A stretch of DNA of 64,000 nucleotides, from contig CM044859.1 of the NCBI GenBank assembly GCA_024500155.1, positions 44,624,003-44,688,002 on the forward strand, in the 5' to 3' direction. The position numbers and the translations under genes were made by a program. The DNA comes from Chenopodium formosanum. Taxonomy: Eukaryota > Streptophyta > Magnoliopsida > Caryophyllales > Amaranthaceae. Below are positions 23,527 through 34,371 of this stretch, in pieces. Positions within the stretch are counted from its first letter, which is position 1; each line of letters opens with the position of its first letter. A model generated the notes under the pieces. It ran no database searches. It saw only the letters and a program-made list of their open reading frames with translations, and had not been told where the DNA came from.

Positions 23527-23545
23527 CTTAGTGAAGTCGCCAAAT
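23527..23545 (-). promoter_or_regulatory. Primer-binding site of C
   Basis: On the minus strand ATTTGGCGACTTCACTAAGG directly follows the 5' LTR. It is of the TGGCGACT-type used by many plant gypsy elements. I do not assign the tRNA. Confidence 0.7.
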
Positions 23546-25613
23546 TGTAGACGTCGCTCAAAGTGCGCCTATGTTAAGCAATGTTGTGAATATGCTTGGC
23601 ACTCATAGGAAGTGGGAATTGACATAATACGATTAGGGATAAAGGGACAACGATATGTAACAACGATAAAGGGATAACGATAGGCAACAACGATTGACCC
23701 GTGAAGGTAACACCCCATTCATAATCCATGAGATTACTAACTCCATATGGTTCGGAACCACAAAAGGAGGATTGGGGATAATGGTACGAATGGAGTCATG
23801 GAGTCACATTCGCCCGTATTGGCCTCTACTCGATTCTTATAGTGAAAAGTGATTCATGCGATCTTAAAGGCATACAAACAAAATATTCAATTTGCTCCAA
23901 ACTATTATTAAGCTAAATTGGTTTAATATTAATGCAACATATAATTCTAAAATATTAGTGATCACTTGATTAAACAACATGATTAAAAAGGAACCGAAAC
24001 CGGTTGTCCAAATTATTTTATTAGGCGTGATTTTCAATTACATATTCCCTTTAAACATGCAATATGGTGATCAATAAAAATAATAATAGAATTAACATTA
24101 ATATTGGAAGTAATTTAACAATAATAGTGTTAGTCAAATCAAATAATAATAAACCTAATCATGATATTAGCAATATTAAAATAAAAATAAGTAATTAAAT
24201 TAATTACTCACATTCCGCGCGTTCCTTTAAATTGCTGCATCATGAATAAATTGTTAGTAATTTCAATAAAAAAAATATAAATCAAATAGAAATTAAATTA
24301 AATAAATGTAGATTTGATTATTTGGTCCAAACCCTCAGTTATGTGTACCTTTCACGCCTTGGTTTAAGGACGGAACCTCGGGTTAAGTATGGACTCCTTG
24401 GAGTGCTTAAGGGAAGAATGGTGTAATTAGGAATATAGGTTTAAAGCTTAGAATATGGGAGAGAGAGAATAGAATAATTTTTGGTGTAAAAGAAAGAAAG
24501 AGAGAAGGATTTGATGCCCCGAACTGCAGAAAGGGGAGGAGTATTTATAGGGAAAATGAGTAAAGGGAACACGCGAAACTCTAAAAAGCTTAAAACCCTA
24601 AAAAAAAATAACACCGTGACACGGCAAAGAGAACTGTGACACAGTGCCAGGCACCTTCAGACGGGGAAGTCATTGTCAGACAGGGGAAAATCCCGTGACG
24701 CGGTTGACAACTGGAGTGACGTGGGAAATATTTGACCTGCGGGAAGTGATAACGCGTGAAGGGTTTACGCGGAAAAGACACGAGAAAATTCCGTGTCACG
24801 GCACACATACCGTGACACAAAAGTGTCCACCGTGGAACGGTACAGTACACCATGTCATGGTATGGAAAAATGCGTAAATTACACGGAAAAAGCACCGTGA
24901 CACGGTGAGAAATACCGTGTCGCGGCAACACGTGCCACGGTGGAATTTGACGCGAAAAATCTTCAAAAATGGCACCGTGACACGATGTACAGTACCGTGT
25001 CACGGCATTAGGCACCGTCAGATGGGGGAAGGCACTGTCAGACGGGGCACACTCCCGTGACACGGTGCTTTTGCACTATGCGCGGTGATTCCTGTTTTTT
25101 ACTCGTTTTTAAAATCATCATAACTTTTGATCCATAACTCGGAATAAGGCATATAATATATCATTGGAAATCCTATCAAGTATAATTTCCAACACAATTA
25201 GAAACAGGTTAAAATGATTTGTAGATTTTATGATATGGCCGTTTTAGTGGAAGGGTTTTGGTTTTGGGCTGAGTTTAGTGTTTTGCTCATATTTTTTTGT
25301 TATAGCTCGGAATAGGGCTTATGATATATGGTTGGCAAGATTATTTCAAGGCCTATACAAAAAAATAAAAATTGGATAAAAATTATATATCCATAAAATC
25401 ATTTTCTCTCGGTTTTGCGATGTTGACACGAAAAGTGGAAAATAGGTTATGGTTTAGGGAAATGAGCAAGAAATTGGATTGGTTCATGAAATATATTGGA
25501 TAGAACATGGATTAAAGCACTCCAAAGATAAAATACTCAACCCGACCAATAATGGCAGTGAAAGGTGTTCATCATCAGGTTTGGTTTTGGGGAGACATTT
25601 TTAGGTGTCTACA
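23546..25613 (-). repeat. 5' LTR of C (LTR family 1)
   Basis: 2068 bp, plus-strand ends TGTAGACG and GTGTCTACA. A minus-strand TATA-like CTATAAATACTC is at about 24538-24549. The palindrome cluster lies at 24608-25075, just upstream of that TATA box in the direction of transcription. Confidence 0.95.
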
Positions 25614-26135
25614 CTAGCACACTTGAACAATTTCATCTAATTCAAGTGCCTAGGTCTGAAAACAACCAGACGGATGCTCTTTCAAAATTGGCATCCTCCG
25701 CCTCCTTTGATACACCCGGTCAGTCTTCTGGAAGAAATGGAAAAACGAAGTGTATCTGATGATGAGCCCGTTGAAGTACTAGACCAAATTTCTACTTGGA
25801 TGGATGGCATCCGGGCGTATCTTACAAATGGCACGCTCCCTGATTCACCCTAGAAGGCGGATGTGCTAAAGAAGTGTGCTGCAAACTTTGAGATGAGAGA
25901 AGGAGAGTTCTTCAAGGCGAGGTTTCTAAAGTCTTTATTGATGTGTGTTACCCATGAAAAGGGGAGAGAAGTTCTCGAAGAGTTGTATGCGGGATACTGC
26001 GCCTCCCATGCAAACGGCAGATCCTTAGCTGTCAAAGCCAGGCGGCATTATTTCTGGCCCACTCTTGAGTCAGATGTCATGGAGTTTATTAAAAAATGTG
26101 ATAAGTGTCAAAGATTTGGCAAGTTATTCCATCGC
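25614..26135 (+). pseudogene. Element A RNase H end, linker and integrase zinc region
   Basis: The first part continues the RNase H frame with VPRSENNQTDALSKLAS, the usual C-terminus of the domain (Asp in the TDALSKLA motif). A stop at about 25757, a frameshift, and a stop near 25850 follow. The integrase zinc region then reads CASHANGRSL, RRHYFWPT and CDKCQRFG. The HHCC set keeps one His and both Cys, but the position usually taken by the first His (L-H-E-G in relatives) is Tyr (ELYAG). The CACTA element cuts the frame right after codon CGC at 26133-26135. Confidence 0.8.
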
Positions 26136-26385
26136 CACTTTTGGAAAAAATTCCAAAAAATTCCATTTGTAACGCCTTATTTGTAACGGGTAGTAATTTG
26201 CCCATTACAATAAACCTATTCATAACGGGCAAAATAATGGTCCGTTACGAAAAATAGTATTTGTAACGGGCAAAATGATGCCCGTTACAAATAATGCATT
26301 ATTTGTAACGAGCAGCGTTTTGCCCATTACAAATACTTTGTTGTTTGTAACGGGCACCAATTGCCTTATACAAATAGGTTATATG
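26136..26385. repeat. Left terminus and subterminal repeats of the CACTA element
   Basis: After the terminus, TTTGTAACGGGCA and its complement TGCCCGTTACAAA recur about eight times in both orientations, with spacing of roughly 20-30 bases. A poly-pyrimidine stretch follows at 26435-26475. Confidence 0.9.
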
Positions 26386-26574
26386 TTAAAAATACCCTAA
26401 ATGTCTTATCTTATTTTTAGCAGCCGTCACTCACATATCTCTCCTCTCTCTCTCCCCTCTCTTTCTCTCTCCTCAGATTTCAATGGCAATTTTCACTGAA
26501 CATAAAACAAACATTGAGATTTCCATTTCAATACACAATCTTTACTACAAAACCTTAATTTCCCAAATTCATCC
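26386..26574. other. CACTA interior left of D; leader-like
   Basis: CTCTCTC-rich sequence followed by an ATG-containing stretch (26483 on) that resembles a plant 5' leader. It is cut at 26574 by the LTR of D. It may be a remnant of a captured gene or of the element's own gene. Nothing recognisable is encoded. Confidence 0.35.
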
Positions 26575-27266
26575 TGTTTTGGTCAAAAACCTGAATACCA
26601 TGTTCAACCTTGGTTGCGATGATTACAGCTAGATTCGGATGAAGGAAGTTGTTGAATCTAGATCTACAAAATGAACAAAAGAGAATGAGGGAGAAGACAC
26701 ACGAGATGATGACGCAGAAAACCCCAAGAACAAGGGTAAAAACTGCGGGTGGCTATGAGTCCACCAATCCACTAAGTATTTCAATTGAACATATTACAGT
26801 GTAGGTTACAGAACGATAATAATGCGATTAAAACTCCATGATTCTACTTAGTAGTAAGGCTCTTATACTTTTATGATGCCCCTTATAATGATTATGCCTA
26901 CATTTATATACTAAGAAAACATCCCAAAGGGTCTTCAACAACTCTTTCTCTTGTTTCCTAGAAATCCGCAATTGAGGGCCAAAGCTGCTCCTATTTCCTC
27001 TCCACATCTCTAGGTCTGTTACTTCAACGTTTAAATTGGTCTTCCTCAATGACTAGACTGCTGGAAGTGGTTCCTATTTCCACGGATGGGATTTCGTATC
27101 TTTTTCCACTCGAAGATTCTTGGGTATATTCCTTGAAAATATGCTCAGTTGCTTGGTTTCCTAGTACTAGCTTTGCAACTATCTTCAATCTGTATATCAC
27201 TAACCAGTAACCTATAACCTGACTACTTGTTGAACATAGGAATTTTAGGATGAAAATTCTAGCACA
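26575..27266 (-). repeat. 3' LTR of D
   Basis: 692 bp, plus-strand ends TGTTTTGG and TAGCACA. It aligns closely with 37835-38538. Confidence 0.92.
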
Positions 27267-27282
27267 ACAGTTTGCCCCCAGC
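27267..27282 (-). promoter_or_regulatory. Polypurine tract of D
   Basis: Minus-strand GCTGGGGGCAAACTGT immediately before the LTR start TGTGCTAG. The same tract occurs at 38539-38554 next to the other LTR. Confidence 0.75.
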
Positions 27283-27444
27283 TTGTCTCTTAGATGTTCT
27301 AGTGACTGCTACGAGGTAAGCTAAGAAAATCTGTTAAACAAGATAAAAATGCAAAATGCAACTTTAAAGATAAATTCAAATTCGTTGCAAAATATAAACA
27401 CCCTTGAAAAGATAAATTCAAGTCGTTAAATACAATAAATACAA

Positions 27445-27453
27445 TATAAATAG
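27445..27453 (+). promoter_or_regulatory. TATA-like box for the antisense gene of D
   Basis: TATAAATAG lies about 250 bases before the antisense ATG at 27699, outside the LTR and facing into the element. It has the same core as the TATA-like box of the antisense gene of A (49991-50000). Confidence 0.5.
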
Positions 27454-27698
27454 ATAAGTAAGGATCTCTCCAACTACTTCCCCTTTTGCGATAAACACTA
27501 TCTTTGAAAATCTAGGGTTTTTTTATTTGCAAAAATTAGGGAAACAAGATCGATAAGGACGCAGCGTAATTTAAGCTGGGATTTCGCTGCAGTGGTGTCA
27601 AGCTTTGCCATTTCTCTCTATCCTGGTAAGTAATTGAGTTTTTTACTTCTCAATTTCGTTGCTTTCTTTAATTTTTCTTGTGAAAACTATTTTCAATT

Positions 27699-29578
27699 AT
27701 GGAGAAAATTAAGCATGTTGCTAAGAAAAAGTGTCATAGACATACGAATAGGAACTTGAGAGTGAATCCATGTAAGATGGGGAAAGCAGATAAAGATAAA
27801 GCTAGCAAAGTTATGGAGGCCGGTTTGGCAGAGATGAAAGCAACGGCTGGGTTCCCTAAATATGTTATGTTGATTCTGCCTGGACCAGATGACAGGCCAC
27901 AACTCTGCAACAAGGATAATATTGTGCTATACGAGTACCCTTTTAAACATGGTTTCACTTATCCTTTCTCTTACTTGGCCAGGAAAATTCTAGAAACTTT
28001 TGACTTGAGTCCTGGGCAACTTATGCCTGCGGTCTGGAATTTGATTAGTATTGTTAATGAGGCTACGGTTAATTGGGAAACAAAGGTGAATGCTGCTGAC
28101 TTTGTTAGATGTTACGAGCTGAGGAAAAAAGACCTTGACAGGGTCACAATTTATAGGAGGGCCTCATAGTATCCTCCCCCTTTTTGGGATTAGAAACCCT
28201 GACAGGTCATGGAAGTTGAGGTTCTTTTTTGTGTTGAAGGATTCTTTAGGGGAATCTGGAAGGTGGATTAGGAGTGGTTGGCACAAAGGTAAAGACTTAA
28301 TCTTGAGTGTGATAGGTTTTAGGATAAGGTATATTAACTAAGTGCTTTGAACTTGCGTCTTTTTTGCAGATCTGCGCTTGGATGCTATTAGACCAGAGGA
28401 CGGTTTAGAGTTAGTTGTGAGGACACTGTATCAGATTCCTGGGAAGGTTACTGGTGATCAACCTACTCCCTCTGCTACTACTGCTAGTGCTACTATGTCC
28501 TCAGGTATAACTTTGTGGCTATTAGTTTACTTGTTGTACGGTTCTACATACTGTTCTAAGAATTGGTGTTTACTTGGTCATACTAGGGAAGAGTAATATC
28601 ATGTCTCGAGAAGAGGCATTACAGCGTGCCAAAAGGAAGAGGGGTGATAGCTCATTAGGCTGTTCAATCGACACTACTGTTCATCGGGCTGAGAACAGCC
28701 CTTCTAGGACTCTATCTAACAGAGAAAATGTTAGAATCTCTCGTACTAGGTCTAATGCTCCTTTAGAGGCTGTGGTTATTCTAGATACATATGATGTTAG
28801 TTTCCCTCCTCATTTTCTGGCTGAGGAAGGTTCAAATAATGGGATCTGGCCAGAGGCCCAGAAGCTCTTGTTTCCATCAGCTGCTCAGCGCTTGGCGAGT
28901 TTTGACGGCTCTTTGGCTCTAGCTGATGGGGCTCAACTGGTTCTACAGGTGTATCTCCTAAGATGGTTCTGCTTAATTTGCTTCTTAATAGGTTTGTGTT
29001 GATTTGATATACTATCGGTGTAACAGAGTTTCCAGAATATTTTGCACTCTAAGTCTCAGTTTGACGGCTTGGAAAGGAAACTGCTAGAGTCTGACAAGGT
29101 TAAGAAGGGGTTGCAACTTCAGGTAGATGCAGCTAGGAAGAAGGTGGATGATGCTAACATGCAGCTGGAGGGTAAGCAGAAGCAGTTTGAAGAGGAGATG
29201 AAGAAGAAGGGTGATGCCTTGAAAGCTAAGGATGAAGAGCTGAAGAAGAAGGACAAAGAGATGGCAGACTTGTATAAGAAGTTGGTTGGCCTTGAAGATG
29301 AGAACAAGAACATAGAGGCTGAAGTTACTCTGAAAATCAAGGCTTATATGGCTAACAGTTTCTTGCTGAAAAAGTTTGAAGGAGACGCAGGTGTGAAGAA
29401 ACTTCGACGGCTAGTCGATGATTACTTGACTGTCGGCTATATCAGGGGCCTAGCATCTGGTGAAGCTGACCCTATGGAACCTGAGGCTACAAAGTCTACT
29501 GTTGAGTCTTCCCCAGGTCATCAACTTGAGTCTCCACCTAAGAAGGCTGATGAGGATGAGCAGATACCTGATGCTTGA
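27699..29578 (+). pseudogene. Antisense gene of D: gypsy-transposon-type domain plus coiled coil
   Basis: Coding blocks on the plus strand, opposite to gag-pol. Block 1 (27699-28169) starts with a basic stretch, then FKHGFTYPFSYLARKILETF, SPGQLMPAVWNLI and VNAADFVRCYELRKKD, the style of the 'putative gypsy type transposon' domain. A frame change near 28155 leads into PDRSWKLRFFFVLKD up to a GTAAAG donor near 28290. A block from about 28370 (after TTTTTTGCAG) to 28504, a block 28587-28950 and a final block from 29029 follow. The last encodes about 180 residues of charged heptads (KKVDDANMQLEGKQKQFEEE) ending DEDEQIPDA. Introns have GT/AG borders. Such antisense genes are known in plant Tat elements; their function is unknown. 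The frame change suggests this copy is inactive. Confidence 0.7.
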
Positions 29579-30213
29579 TCTATAGTGTTTTCTGCATCCT
29601 ATGTTTTCTGTCTTTGCTTTTAAAATAATCTTTTATTCTTTTAGGACTTTCTTTTACTTTGCTCGTGGGAGCAAGGGTTTAGACTTTAAACTTTGTGCTC
29701 TTGAACATTGAACGTTAGGTTTCTTTGAGTATTCGTACGATACCTTAGCTTTGCTTTGATTTCTTTGGCTTCTGAACATGCTTTATCTTTGCTTCTATGA
29801 GTCTATTTCTGTGAATCTGTGATGTCTGGCGCTTAGGCTCGTAGCTACATGGTTCGTTGATCAATATGGACCTGTATCTGCACCACAGGGGTTAGAGGTG
29901 GCCGTTGGCATAGCCAACGACCCTCTAATGCTTAAGTCAATACGAGTTGTAGAAAATAAATGGACAAAAAAAAAGACTGTGAAATTACTCTGGTTTCTTG
30001 TGTCGTTCTGTTGCTTTTCAGATTGCCATTGGTTGTTTACTCGTGTTTCTTTGGCCCTGCAAAACAATAGGTTAGAGTTGACCATTGGTGTTGCCACCAA
30101 CGGCCCTCCGATGCTTAAGTTAGTGTTGTTCTTTTTCCAGAGGTGAACTAAGTAAATGAAGAAAAGAAATATGTACAAGCACGTTTTTTTTTTTAACTGC
30201 AAAAGTGAAAATT
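29579..30213. other. Region between the 3' ends of the antisense gene and pol of D
   Basis: Convergent transcription would meet here. Two related stretches containing GTTGGCATAGCCAACG-like and GTTGCCACCAACGGCCCTCC phrases (29890-29940 and 30065-30125) form an imperfect direct repeat ending in GATGCTTAAGT/AATGCTTAAGT. Confidence 0.5.
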
Positions 30214-31343
30214 CTAGAAGTGATAAAGTTTCAGATGTGCTGCGTTCCAGCTTCTGGGAACCAGCTTATCGTTCATTGTAGCTAACCTGTAGGCCCCTTT
30301 GCTAATGACTTCTACGATCTGGTATGGGCCTTCCCAGGTTGAACCTAACTTACATGCGTTAATCTCTTGGGTATTTTGAAAAACTTTCCTTAGAACCCAA
30401 TCTCCCACTTTGAACATCCTAGCTTTGACGTTTTTGTTGAAACTTCTAGCTACCATTTGTTGATAGGTGGCCATCCTTATGTATGTTAGGTCTCTTCGTT
30501 CTTCCACGGTATCTAGGTCATGCGACAGCTCTTCGCTATTGCGCTCTGGTGTCATCAAGCTGTATCAAGCTGTTGGAGTAGTGACTTTTGTAGGTAGTAC
30601 AACTTCACATCCATAGACCAATGAGAAAGGTGTTTGACCCGTGGTGGTTCTTGGTGTGGTTCTGTTAGCCCAAAGGATTCTTAGCAGCTCTTCTGCCCAT
30701 TTGCCTTTCTTGTCATTCAATTTCTTTTTTAGACATCCAATGATGACCTTATTGCTGGATTCCTCTTGCCCGTTTGCTTGAGGATACCTGGGTGTCGAAG
30801 TGACTAACGTGATATTCCATTTGTCGCAGAAGTTTCTGGTTAGGGAACTTATGAATTGGGATCCGTTGTCACACACTATTTCAGATGGTACTTCGAACCT
30901 ACAAATTATGTTAGTCTAGATAAAGTTAATAAATTCTTTGTCTCTGACCTGTTGGAACGCATCTGCTTCAATCCACTTAGAAAAATAATCTTTTAGAGCC
31001 AACATGTAGACCTTTTGACTTGGGGCAGTAGGTAATTTACCTACTATGTCCATCCCCCATCTCATGAAAGACCAAGGTGTTAAAGTGGGATGCAGAGGCA
31101 TGGAGGGTTTATGGGTAATACTTGAATGTCGTTGACAGCTATCACATTTGCGTACATACCTGTGAGCGTCTTCTCGCAGAGTTAGCCAGTAGTACCCATA
31201 AGTGAGTATCCTGTTGGCTAAGGTTCTTCCAGCTGAGTGGGCTCCACATTCTCTTTCATGGAAATCTTTGAGGATCTGCTCGTAGCCATCTTCCTTTATG
31301 CAGCATTGCAAGATATCCCTAGTGGATTTTTTTAATAGGACAC
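30214..31343 (-). pseudogene. Integrase of D
   Basis: Zinc region: FHERECGAH and CDSCQRH (HHCC complete). Catalytic core: WGMDIVGK (first Asp), VCDNGSQF (second Asp) and GQEESSNKVI (Glu), so the D-D-E triad is present. A C-terminal region with VKARMFKVGDWVLRK and WEGPYQIVEV ends at RSWNAAHLKLYHF. In-frame stops at about 31343, 30913 and 30562 interrupt the chain. Its normal role is strand transfer of cDNA into the genome. Its end faces the antisense gene 640 bases away. Confidence 0.9.
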
Positions 31344-33502
31344 CTTAGACAATCGCGTATCTGCTGGCTTTAAACCTGAGTGCCCTTGCTTCTGCTTTGT
31401 TTTCTGGCAGTGTGTCATGTTCCAAGTAATCAAATATGGGTTGCATCCAGCTGGTTGGGTTGGTCACAAGTGCAATGAAGTTGGGCTCTTTGGGCTCGGT
31501 CTTAACAGGTTGGCTTGGAGTAGGGGTGAATTTTTCTGGGTTGTCTGGATCTGGTTTTATAGGTTTAGGAATGCTAGGTTTAGGTGGCTGGTTGGCTGTG
31601 TTGACGGCGGGGGTTAATAAGTGGATCAAAGGGATGGAGGAGAATTTGGATTTTCTTAAGGCTTATCCTAAGTTGGCTAGAGCATCTGCTTGTGTGTTTT
31701 TGTCTCAAGGTATTTGCTTTATGGTGAAGGTCGAGAATTTGGTTGCTAGGGACTTGGCGAAGTCTAGGTATAGAACCATCTTGGAGTCTTTGGCTGTGAA
31801 TTCGCCGTTCATCTGACTTGCTACCAGGAGAGAGTCACAGAATACCTGCAGGTTAGTAACACCTAGGTCCTTTGCGAGATTCATACCTATAATCAAAGCT
31901 TCATATTCTGCTTTATTGTTAGTAGCTTTGAAATCACAACAAATAGCTTGTACCATCATGTCCCCCTGTGGCGACTTCAGCACTACACCAAGACCTGCAC
32001 CCCGAAAGTTAGATGATCCATCAACATGAAGTATCCAAGTACCTGGGTTGAGGACTTGGTTGATCTGTTCAGATTCCAGGGTTGCTTGTTGCTCAAGATC
32101 TGGGCTGAAGTCAGCCACAAAGTCGGCTAATGCTGGTGATTTGATAGCTGTTCTTTGTTCGTATGTGATACCAAATCCGCTAAGCTCGATTTCCCATTTT
32201 CTCATTCGACCTGTTAACTCTGGTCTGCGCAAAACAGCCTTCACTAGGTAGTTAGTTTTCACCACTATTGGGTGAGTTTCAAAATAATGGCGGAGTATCC
32301 TGCTAGCTACAACCAGTGCTAATACCAGTTTTTCAAGAGAGGAGTACCTGGTTTCAACACTGAGGAGAGTTTTACTTACATAATAAACAGGTAACTGCTG
32401 ACTTTCAGCTTCCCTTGCAAAGACAGCACTAATAACTTGGGTGCTGACTGCGAGGTAAAGCTGTAAAGACTCTCCATAAGCAGGTTTAGACAACAAAGGT
32501 GGCGTCATTAAATAGTGTTTAAGGTTCTGAAAGGCCTTTCGTGATCATTAGACCAATTAAAACCTTTGTTTTTCTTTAGAACGTTGTAAAACAAGTGACA
32601 TTTATCTGATGACCTCGAAATAAACCTATTTAATGCAGCTACTCTACCTGTTAATTTTTGCACCTCTTTTAGGTTTCTAGGTGATTGAATATCAATTACA
32701 GCGTGTACCTAGTCTCGGCTAGCTTCGATTCCTCGCTGAGTGACTATGTAGCCCAGAAAATTACCTGCAGCTACTCCGAACGAGCATTTGGACGGGTTCA
32801 ACTTCATTGCATACTTCCGGAGGATGCTGAAAGCTTTTTCTTGGTGGCTTACATGGTCAGCTTCTTTCTTGGACTTGACCAACATATCATCAATGTAAAC
32901 TTCCATGGTGTCCCCCAGTTGGTTCTTAAACATATTGTTGACTAACCTTTGATAGGTTGAACCTGCATTCTTCAGTCCAAACAACATCACTTTATAGCAG
33001 TAGATTCCCTTATCTGTCATGAAAGCCGTCTTTTCTTGGTCATCTGGGTGCATCAAGATCTGGTTGTAGCCGGAATATGCATCCATGAAGGTGAGGAGTT
33101 CGTGGCCAACTGTTGTATCTACCATGGAGTCTATATGAGGCAGAGGGAACAGGTCTTTGGGGAATGCTTTATTTACATCTGTGAAGTCAATGCAAACTCT
33201 CCCGGTTCCGTTCTTTTTGCTGACGACGACTATGTTAGCTAGCCAATCTAGATATTTTACCTCCCTTATTTTCCCGGTATGTAACAGCTTCTGAACTTCT
33301 TCATTGATGATCTGATTACGTTCTAGGCGAATTTCCTCTTTTTCTACTTTACCTGCCTTACGTTGGGAACCACCTTCAGTTTATGGGTGATGATTTCGGG
33401 GCTGATTCCCTTCATATCTTGATGTGACCATGCGAAGCAATCTGAATTTTCTCTGAGGCACTTGATGATAGCTTCTTTCTGTTCAGACGTCAATCAGCTC
33501 CG
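31344..33502 (-). pseudogene. Reverse transcriptase and dual RNase H of D
   Basis: Reverse transcriptase: KKNGTGRVCIDFTDVNKAFP, LLTFMDAYSGYNQI, then YIDDMLVKS with the catalytic YxDD, and NPSKCSFGV. A stop falls at about 32709. Next is a first RNase H/connection (PVYYVSKTLLSVETRYSSLE), then a second, archaeal-type RNase H: LHVDGSSNFRGAGLG, NNKAEYEALIIGMNLAK and FCDSLLVASQ. The dual RNase H is the defining trait of the plant Tat clade. A proline/lysine-rich linker (31345-31629) joins it to integrase. Frame breaks occur near 33500, 32510 and 31700. Confidence 0.9.
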
Positions 33503-34371
33503 ATTTTAACCTTTTGTTTTGGGTTTGACTCATCCAGCACCACTTCATCTAATTGTAGCTCATCTGGGCGCTTGGGTGCTGGATTCTACTGTAATTTCTA
33601 GATGGAGGGGCCATAAGGTTTCAGGGCGAGCTAGTAGCACTCTCGTGCTTGCTTTCTGTCTCCTTCAACTACCGCTACACCCCATGGGCTTGGAAACTTG
33701 AGCAGTTGATGGGATAGCTTTCATTTTATGGATCCAAGGGGTTCCCATTATTACATTATTTGCAGTTTTGCAGTCGATCACGTAAAACTTGTGCATCATA
33801 TTAATTCCTTTGAGCAGCGTCGGTAGCTGGATTTCCCTCAGGGAATTCATAGGTTCACCATTGAACCTAACCAGAACTATGGACCTCTTAATGATATCTG
33901 ACTCTTTGAAGTCGGCTTGATCCAACGCATCCTTAAAAATTATGTTGGCCAAACTTCCATTATCTACCAATACTCTCTTCATCTTGCAATGACCCACATG
34001 GAGGGAGATTACCAAACAATCATGGTGCTCGGGTTTATTGAACCTGCTTTCATCGAATACGACTGCCATATCGTCCAAATTCTTCTCTTCACTACTTGGA
34101 TAGGTTTGGGGGATGTTGGACGCTGAGGTACCTACCCTTGCTATGCGTTTTGCATTGGAGTAGGTTAGTCCGCTGATGCTAGATCCTCCATATATTGCGC
34201 TTATTACAACACCCGGGGTAGGGGAGGCTGGTGGACCTGGCAGGGCTTCTTTCTTAACTTCAGGTCCTTTTCCCTTTTTCCCAACGAGATCTTTCAGGTA
34301 GCCCCTCTTGAGTAACCAGGCTACTTCTCTTTTAAGACTGTTACATTCGTCAGTCCAATGCCCATGGTTTC
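33503..34371 (-). pseudogene. Gag zinc knuckle (C-terminal half) and protease of D
   Basis: From the solo-LTR junction: HGHWTDECNSLKREVAWLLK, the second half of the gag knuckle. Then comes an aspartic protease with VLVDNGSLANIIF (D-N-G-S, the catalytic loop) and NNVIMGTPWIHKMKA (flap/second motif). The coding frame is lost after about 33665. Normal role: processing of the gag-pol polyprotein. Confidence 0.85.

Larger units (their letters stand above)
16633..25613 (-). mobile_element. Gag-only LTR retrotransposon C (8.98 kb), inserted in A
   Basis: Two LTRs flank the element: 23546-25613 (5', minus orientation) and 16633-18737 (3'). The left flank is CTAGG (16628-16632) and the right flank CTAGC (25614-25618), a 5-bp target duplication with one mismatch. 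The reading frame of A resumes in register after it. The primer-binding site abuts the 5' LTR and the polypurine tract abuts the 3' LTR. The 4.8-kb interior has one clear gene, gag (20858-21922), and no protease, reverse transcriptase or integrase. It is thus structurally complete but non-autonomous, needing pol from a relative, perhaps the family of B. Confidence 0.9.
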
